Program-made: the position numbers and the translations under genes
Part shown: piece by piece, positions 58,061 to 64,000 of the stretch
Layout of the letters: every line of letters starts with the position of its first letter
Numbering within the stretch: the first letter of the stretch is position 1
Notes under the pieces: generated by a model
What the model saw: the letters and a program-made list of their open reading frames with translations, nothing else
What the model was told of the DNA's origin: nothing
The model's database searches: none
Assembly (NCBI GenBank): GCA_028724545.1
Contig: JAQYCU010000068.1
Location: forward strand, 1 to 64,000
DNA length: 64,000 nucleotides
Source: a bacterium
GTDB lineage: Bacteria > Bacillota > Clostridia > Lachnospirales > Lachnospiraceae
Direction: 5' to 3'

Positions 58061-60226
58061 CTAATTCTCATCCCCAGCCGTTCGTGAATAGGTTAAATTT
58101 CCAGATACTTTTTCTTTCACATTATAATCGTAACTTCCCTTGACCGTCATTCCGTCATCAGCACTTGCTGCAAAACTGATGGTTAACACATCTCCTTTTT
58201 TCTCTGTTACGTTGTAAAGAACGGCACTGTTCTCACGGAAAGTAATTTCTTCTTCCTGATATTGCCGGAATAATGCCTGCAAAAGTTCCGTTCCGTCTTC
58301 GTGCTGATAATAAACGGACTTGGTTTGCGTATCGTAAATCACAAAAGTCTGCGCTTTTTCCCCATTATAAATCATCATAGCATAGCGCTCTTTTTCCTCA
58401 TCCTCTGTAAAAACCCAGAACAAATCACAGTAATACCCCCGAATCTCGTCGTATTTCTTTGCACGTTTTCTAGGCGACAAAGTAACCGACTGTACCACTT
58501 CACTACCGGTACTGTCCTTTTTTGTGGACACAAGCACCTGCGTTGTTCCCTCGCTGTCTTCCAGCGTATGGTTTTGCGTTTCTCCTTCCTCATTATTTTC
58601 ACTGTCTTCGAGCTGATACTCCTCTATCTCCCCCTTTGTAAGTGTTTTTTGCTCATATGTCCTGCTCTTCTCATTCCAGACATAATAAACTTCCGTTTCA
58701 GCAAACGGTACACAGAATAATCCTTTCGTATTTTCCGGCACCTCAAATGATATTGACTCCTTCTGTCCTTCGTCCCCCGACACTGCATAAATGTTGTCAC
58801 GGACAACTTGCAAGTCATCATCTTCTATTGCAAGCAGTGCATAAGAAAATACCCTGTAATCTGAAATCTTCTTTGCATTTTCTGCTGCCTTGCTTCCTAT
58901 CTCTTTGTCTGTTTTTTGCAGCATATCCTGAAACTCATTTTGCGTCATTTCTTCTTCCTGTCCCAAAACCAGTTCCTGTACGTTATCCTGGTTATAATCT
59001 CCCGTGCAGAGTTTCAGTCCCTTTGAAAAATAGTATTCTTTATTATCGCTTTCCGGGAAAATATCCTGCATCTTTTTTGACACCAGCATATTGCCCAGAG
59101 AATCATACATAACGACACGGAAATCCCCACGATAGCCTTGCTTTTCTTTTGTTCCCGAAGTTTTTTCTAACTGTATGATTCTGCCAAGACCTTCCGGCGA
59201 CACTGTATCTGTTTTTGCAATCACATCATTGTCATTTTTATCAAAAAGCGTTTCTTCTGTATCAGCAGGACTTCCCCACGTTTCTCCCGACCAGGCTATC
59301 TGCATGGGAACCAGCAGGAAAAGCCAGATGACCAGAACAGTCACTGCCAGAATGCCTGCCAGTTTTCTGTTTGATGTGTCCCATTTTTGGTACATCATCC
59401 GATACGCTCTCTGTTTTGTATTTCTCTCGTAAACACTCAATATAGAAAAGGAAACCCTTTTTTCAGATGGTCCGTCAAAATTCAACAGTGCCTGCGTGTA
59501 TTCGCGCAACACATTTTCTTTCTGATGGTATACCGTCCTCTCATCCTTTGCCATTTCAGCATCCATATTCCAAAAGTAGTAATAAAGCCACATAACCGGA
59601 TTGAACCAGTGAACTGCCTGGATAAAACACAAAATCCATCTGCCAAACACTTCTTTTTTGTGATGCTCCATATGTTTTAACAGCCACGTTGCTTCTTTTG
59701 ATGATGTATTTTCCGGAAGATATAACCGGTGGTGTATGACGCCTGTCAGGACAGGTGATGATACCCATGATGATTCGTAAATATTTTCACCAAGTGGCTT
59801 TGCCTGACGTAGTATTTTTTTGAGCTGGTGCTGACTCAGCATATTATAGCAAAGCACTAAGACAACACCTGCAAGCCAGATAATACTGCAGCATTTGAAC
59901 GTCGCAGTTGCCGTAATTTCTCCTTTATAAACAGCTGTCCAGCTGCTCATAATGCCTGCATCTTCCGTCAGCGAAAGTCCCATCTGTGACAAAAGCATAT
60001 GATATTTTCTATTGAACACCGGAATCATACATAACGGACTCGACAAAGCAATCGGGCAGATGCTTCTCAGATAGACAAAATACCATTCCCAGACCATATA
60101 TTTTTTCTCAAAATTTCGCATCAGGAAACGTACCAGTAAAACAACCGGCAAAATCAGAACTGCCATAATTCCCAACGACAGAACCGTATAAAAAATGCGA
60201 TATAACCACTCCATTTTTCTCTCCAA
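58061..60226 (-). CDS. BlaR1/M56-like membrane sensor with altered zinc motif and large C-terminal extracytoplasmic region
   Basis: LLKHMEHHKKEVFGRWILCFIQAVHWFNPVMWLYYYFWNMDAEMAKDERTV; TM helices; long C-terminal domain. Confidence 0.75.
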   Translation of the reverse strand: MERKMEWLYRIFYTVLSLGIMAVLILPVVLLVRFLMRNFEKKYMVWEWYFVYLRSICPIALSSPLCMIPVFNRKYHMLLSQMGLSLTEDAGIMSSWTAVYKGEITATATFKCCSIIWLAGVVLVLCYNMLSQHQLKKILRQAKPLGENIYESSWVSSPVLTGVIHHRLYLPENTSSKEATWLLKHMEHHKKEVFGRWILCFIQAVHWFNPVMWLYYYFWNMDAEMAKDERTVYHQKENVLREYTQALLNFDGPSEKRVSFSILSVYERNTKQRAYRMMYQKWDTSNRKLAGILAVTVLVIWLFLLVPMQIAWSGETWGSPADTEETLFDKNDNDVIAKTDTVSPEGLGRIIQLEKTSGTKEKQGYRGDFRVVMYDSLGNMLVSKKMQDIFPESDNKEYYFSKGLKLCTGDYNQDNVQELVLGQEEEMTQNEFQDMLQKTDKEIGSKAAENAKKISDYRVFSYALLAIEDDDLQVVRDNIYAVSGDEGQKESISFEVPENTKGLFCVPFAETEVYYVWNEKSRTYEQKTLTKGEIEEYQLEDSENNEEGETQNHTLEDSEGTTQVLVSTKKDSTGSEVVQSVTLSPRKRAKKYDEIRGYYCDLFWVFTEDEEKERYAMMIYNGEKAQTFVIYDTQTKSVYYQHEDGTELLQALFRQYQEEEITFRENSAVLYNVTEKKGDVLTISFAASADDGMTVKGSYDYNVKEKVSGNLTYSRTAGDEN

Positions 60227-60436
60227 ATCTTTTTCATTCTTTTAACCGTCTTTATTGTAGCACGCAAAGCAGTTTCGTTATACCCGATTTTTTTCAGAAA
60301 TCATACCCCCGAAATTTGAACAGCTTCTGTCAAAAATAATTCATTCGTAAATAACTTTCTATTTTCCGGCAATTCTATTATAATGGTACATATCAGAGCA
60401 AAAAAGAAAATCCATTGATGGAAAGGACTTATTATA

Positions 60437-62386
60437 ATGAAAGATGGTTTTATAAAAGGCGCTGCTGTTACACCGGATATTCTGGTTGGCGACGTCGATT
60501 ACAATACACAGCAAATCATTGCAGGCATGCAGACTGCCCATAGCGAAAAGGCAAAACTTGTTGTTTTTCCGGAACTTTGCCTGACGGGATATACCTGCAA
60601 TGACCTTTTCCTGCAAAACACGTTGTTAGACGGCGTATTTTGTGGTATTCAGAAAATATGCACTGCTTCTGCCGGTATGGATATGGCCGTTGTCATCGGT
60701 TTTCCATTTTTCCTGCGCAATTCCCTGTATAATGTGGCAGCTGTTATTTTTGAAGGCAGCATTCTGGGAATTGTTCCAAAGCAGCATATTCCTAATTATT
60801 CTGAATTTTATGAAGGACGTCATTTTTCAAAACCACCGATTGGCTTTGAAACGATTCAGATAGAGGCACTTGGCGAAACCGGCAAAGATATTTTATTCGG
60901 TACCAATCTTCTTTTTCAGGCCGATAATCTGACCGGGTTTGTATTGGGCATCGACATCTGTGAGGACCTCTGGATGCCGGTTCCCCCATCCTGCAACCAC
61001 GCTCTTGCCGGTGCTACCATCATTGCCAATTTATCTGCAAGTGACGAAACAACAGGTAAAGACATTTACCGTCGCGAACTGGTTTCCAACCAGTCGGCAC
61101 GCCTTATCAGTGGCTACATTTATGCCGACGCCGGCGAAGGCGAATCCTCTACTGACCTGGTATTTGCCGGTCATAACCTGATTGCTGAAAATGGTACTAT
61201 GCTGGCAGAATCCGAGCGTTTCCACAATGGCATTATCTGCAGCGAAATCGACCTGCAAAAACTTATCAGCGAACGTCGTCGTATGAATACATTTGCATCG
61301 CTTTCCCCACAGGAATCCGGTTACCATACCGTTTCCTTTACTTTTGGCGAACTTGCAAAAACTTCACTGACGCGTAAATTTCCACAAACGCCTTTTGTTC
61401 CCCAGAACAAGGCTGACCGTGACCGTCGCTGTGATGAAATATTGCATATCCAGGCAATGGGACTGAAAAAACGACTGGCGCACACGCACTGCACCAGCGC
61501 CGTTATTGGCATTTCCGGTGGACTCGACTCTACACTTGCCCTGCTGGTTACGGCAAAGGCTTTCGATATGCTTGGCATAGACCGTAGTGGTATTCTCGCC
61601 GTGACAATGCCTTGTTTTGGTACAACAGACCGTACTTACCAAAATGCCTGCGAACTGACAAAAATTCTGGGTGCCACATTAAAAGAGGTACCAATTCACG
61701 ATGCCGTCAATCTCCATTTTCGCGACATCGGCCACGACAGCAGTGTGCACGATGTTACTTATGAAAATGCACAGGCACGGCAGCGCACCCTGATTCTGAT
61801 GAATCTCGCCAACCAGTCAAACGGTATGGTTATCGGAACGGGTGATATGTCTGAACTCGCGCTGGGCTGGGCAACCTACAACGGTGACCATATGTCTATG
61901 TATGGCGTGAACTGCTCCGTTCCAAAAACGTTGGTGCGTTATCTTGTTCTCTACTATGCCGAAACAACAAAAGAAGCCAAATTACACGATATTTTGTTAG
62001 ATATTCTGGATACCCCGGTAAGCCCGGAACTGCTTCCACCAAAAGATGGAAAAATCTCCCAGAAAACAGAGGATATCGTCGGACCATATGAGCTTCACGA
62101 CTTTTACCTTTATTATCTGATGCGCTTTGGATACTCGCCATCCAAGATTTTCCGGATGGCCGTCTATACCTTTGATGGCATTTATGATGAAAAGACCATT
62201 TACAAATGGCTTCGCACCTTTTACTGGCGTTTCTTTGCCCAGCAGTTTAAACGTTCCTGCCTGCCGGATGGTCCGAAAGTAGGTAGTGTTGCCTTATCGC
62301 CACGTGGCGACTGGCGTATGCCAAGTGATGCTTCTGTTAACCTCTGGCTGAAAGAACTGGATAAGCTGGAAGAAACACTTGCATAA
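60437..62386 (+). CDS. nadE: Glutamine-dependent NAD+ synthetase
   Basis: Nitrilase-type N-terminus LVVFPELCLTGYTCND; GISGGLDSTLALLV; GTGDMSELALGWATYNGDHMSMY. Confidence 0.95.
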   Translation: MKDGFIKGAAVTPDILVGDVDYNTQQIIAGMQTAHSEKAKLVVFPELCLTGYTCNDLFLQNTLLDGVFCGIQKICTASAGMDMAVVIGFPFFLRNSLYNVAAVIFEGSILGIVPKQHIPNYSEFYEGRHFSKPPIGFETIQIEALGETGKDILFGTNLLFQADNLTGFVLGIDICEDLWMPVPPSCNHALAGATIIANLSASDETTGKDIYRRELVSNQSARLISGYIYADAGEGESSTDLVFAGHNLIAENGTMLAESERFHNGIICSEIDLQKLISERRRMNTFASLSPQESGYHTVSFTFGELAKTSLTRKFPQTPFVPQNKADRDRRCDEILHIQAMGLKKRLAHTHCTSAVIGISGGLDSTLALLVTAKAFDMLGIDRSGILAVTMPCFGTTDRTYQNACELTKILGATLKEVPIHDAVNLHFRDIGHDSSVHDVTYENAQARQRTLILMNLANQSNGMVIGTGDMSELALGWATYNGDHMSMYGVNCSVPKTLVRYLVLYYAETTKEAKLHDILLDILDTPVSPELLPPKDGKISQKTEDIVGPYELHDFYLYYLMRFGYSPSKIFRMAVYTFDGIYDEKTIYKWLRTFYWRFFAQQFKRSCLPDGPKVGSVALSPRGDWRMPSDASVNLWLKELDKLEETLA

Positions 62387-62476
62387 ATGAACCAGCTAAT
62401 CCGAAAAAAAGACTAGCCGAAAAGAACCAGCTAATCCAGAAGAAACTTCTAACCGAAAAAATAGGAAAGCTGAAAA
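62361..62476. repeat. About 35-bp degenerate tandem repeat after the nadE stop codon
   Basis: accagctaatccgaaaaaaagactagccgaaaaga (62391) / accagctaatccagaagaaacttctaaccgaaaaa (62426). Confidence 0.85.
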
Positions 62477-62504
62477 GCAAAATAGTGCAAATTAATACAG
62501 TAAA

Positions 62505-62535
62505 TAAAAAAAGCAGTGTTTCCACTGCTTTTTTT
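62505..62535. terminator. Bidirectional terminator between convergent nadE and the LRR gene
   Basis: AAAAAAAGCAGTG TTTC CACTGCTTTTTTT. Confidence 0.85.
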
Positions 62536-62583
62536 ATGATAAACCAACCGTCTTTCTATTCGTCATTTCTTACTTTTGCTTTT

Positions 62584-63984
62584 TTAGTAAAAAAGACCTA
62601 ACTGATTTAACATAACGGTAACGCCTGTTTGGCCTTTTATTCCATAGACATAAAGATTATCATTCTTTTTATATTTTCCTATCGAAACTTCTTTTCCTGA
62701 CGGTGAAATCGTCATATCGTTTGAATATCCTGTAAATTCATATCCCTTCAAATCCGGCATAATTGATGTTAAGTCATACTTCTTATTCGGACTTAACTGC
62801 ATATATACAGAAATGCCGTAATTCTCTTTCATCTTTACTTTTTTAAGAAGCTGATACTTCTTTCCTACAGAAATGAATTCCAATTTCACACCTTTTGCCA
62901 ATGGCAGTTTTGAAACAGATGTTTTCGCAACGTTTAAGCCTCTTAACTTTTTCAGTTTGCTCAATGCCAATGTTTTCACAGGATTATCTGCACAATACAA
63001 ATATGTTAACTTCGTATTCTTTGACACATCCAGTTTCTTTATTTTATTGCTACAAACATTTAACACTTTTAATGATTTAAATGTCTTTAGCTCCATTTTT
63101 GTTAATTTGTTAACAGATACATTGATTCCTGTAATCTTACTGCCTTTACCACAGTTTAATGATTTGAGCTTGTTACGGTATGCAACAACGCTTGTTATCT
63201 TTTTATTCTTTGATACGTCCAGTTTTTTAAGGTTGTTGTCACCGGCTCCGACATCTTTTAAGTTCTTGTTTGATGACAGGTTCAATGCTGATAATTTATT
63301 ATTATAGCATGCTAAAGATGTCAGTTTTTTATTTTTTGATACATTTACTTTTTTCAATTTGTTATTGCTTAGATTTAACACTTTCAGGCTTTTTAACTTA
63401 GATGTATCATAGGATGTCATAGCAGTTCCGTTAATGTATAAAGATGTCAATTTTGACTGATTCGGTGCAACTACTTTTTTCGCTCCAGAACCATAAAAAT
63501 AAAACTCCTTTACCTTACTGTATCCGGTTGCCTTGCTAAAATCAAACGCACTTTTTGTGCCACTGGCATCAATAACAACCTCTGCCGGTGTTGCTCCCTT
63601 AATGGAAACAACCTTTTTTGTAGAAATGGATATCATCTTAATCTTTGTGCTATTTACCGTGATAGTTTTCGTACCCGCCGGAAGTTTCTGAAGTTCAACA
63701 CGTGTCACTTTTGGAAAATATTTCAGTACAGCAGAAATATCATTTGTTGCATCCGTAAAATATAAATCCTCTATTGAAGCTGCCTCTTCACTGCTCAAAA
63801 TTCCATCCTTGTTTTTGTCTGCATACTGCACTTTGGAGTATACACCTGAATCTTTAAAGGTTGTCTGGTTAATTTCTACTCCTGCTGCCTGACTGACAGT
63901 TGCCTGTCCACCTGCCACGTTCGCAATCGCTGTAATTGCAACGGCTGCTGATGCGACCACAATGTTCTTTACCAATTTTTTCAT
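62584..63984 (-). CDS. Secreted leucine-rich-repeat protein
   Basis: Signal peptide; repeats LKVLNLSNNKLKKVNVSKNKKLTSLACYNNKLSALNLSSNKNLKDVGAGDNNLKKLDVSKNKKIT. Confidence 0.88.
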   Translation of the reverse strand: MKKLVKNIVVASAAVAITAIANVAGGQATVSQAAGVEINQTTFKDSGVYSKVQYADKNKDGILSSEEAASIEDLYFTDATNDISAVLKYFPKVTRVELQKLPAGTKTITVNSTKIKMISISTKKVVSIKGATPAEVVIDASGTKSAFDFSKATGYSKVKEFYFYGSGAKKVVAPNQSKLTSLYINGTAMTSYDTSKLKSLKVLNLSNNKLKKVNVSKNKKLTSLACYNNKLSALNLSSNKNLKDVGAGDNNLKKLDVSKNKKITSVVAYRNKLKSLNCGKGSKITGINVSVNKLTKMELKTFKSLKVLNVCSNKIKKLDVSKNTKLTYLYCADNPVKTLALSKLKKLRGLNVAKTSVSKLPLAKGVKLEFISVGKKYQLLKKVKMKENYGISVYMQLSPNKKYDLTSIMPDLKGYEFTGYSNDMTISPSGKEVSIGKYKKNDNLYVYGIKGQTGVTVMLNQLGLFY

Positions 63985-64000
63985 TCTTTTTCCTCCCTAT

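Noticed and set aside
1-64000. CRISPR array
   Set aside because: No regularly spaced identical 24-40 bp repeats with unique spacers and no cas-like proteins; the repeats found are short, degenerate tandem units
1-64000. tRNA/rRNA genes
   Set aside because: No cloverleaf with TTCRA-type T-loop or rRNA-like sequence recognised by eye; a tRNAscan/barrnap run would settle this

Overview
This 64 kb window looks like a Lachnospiraceae-type (Firmicutes/Clostridia) chromosome segment; that assignment is inferred from gene content and order. Most genes are on the minus strand. Recognisable content: FAD oxidoreductase (runs off the left edge), ybaK, glyS, recO/yqzL/era, an M16C peptidase, rhaB and a class II aldolase, a three-gene c-di-GMP module, a trp operon (trpE-G-D-C-B-A, no trpF) behind a T-box leader with a UGG specifier, DUF1292, glmS, surface/Fn3 proteins, a VanRS-like two-component system, argC, trmB, an AI-2E transporter, a frameshifted AlbA-type gene, a PHP phosphatase, a compact peptide-export-like cassette, a MacAB-type exporter, an ECF-S-like protein overlapping a very large hybrid histidine kinase, an M56-like sensor with two fused ABC-FtsX proteins, nadE and an LRR surface protein. 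The strongest candidates for undescribed biology are: (1) the cassette at about 40.5-44.4 kb, with a PqqD-like/HPr-kinase-like protein, a 149-aa MKKYEKP...EGVYVASG protein, an ABC exporter and an unannotated 31-aa ORF ending CYPYPYPYWHINC; (2) degenerate tandem copies of gene 3' ends, stop codon included, after at least seven genes; (3) the ECF-S-like/hybrid-kinase pair; (4) an M56-like protein with an altered HExxH motif next to two ABC-FtsX fusions; (5) dispersed nested inverted-repeat elements at about 3.6-3.9 kb and 17.3 kb. No searches could be run. All family names come from reading motifs in the translated sequence.
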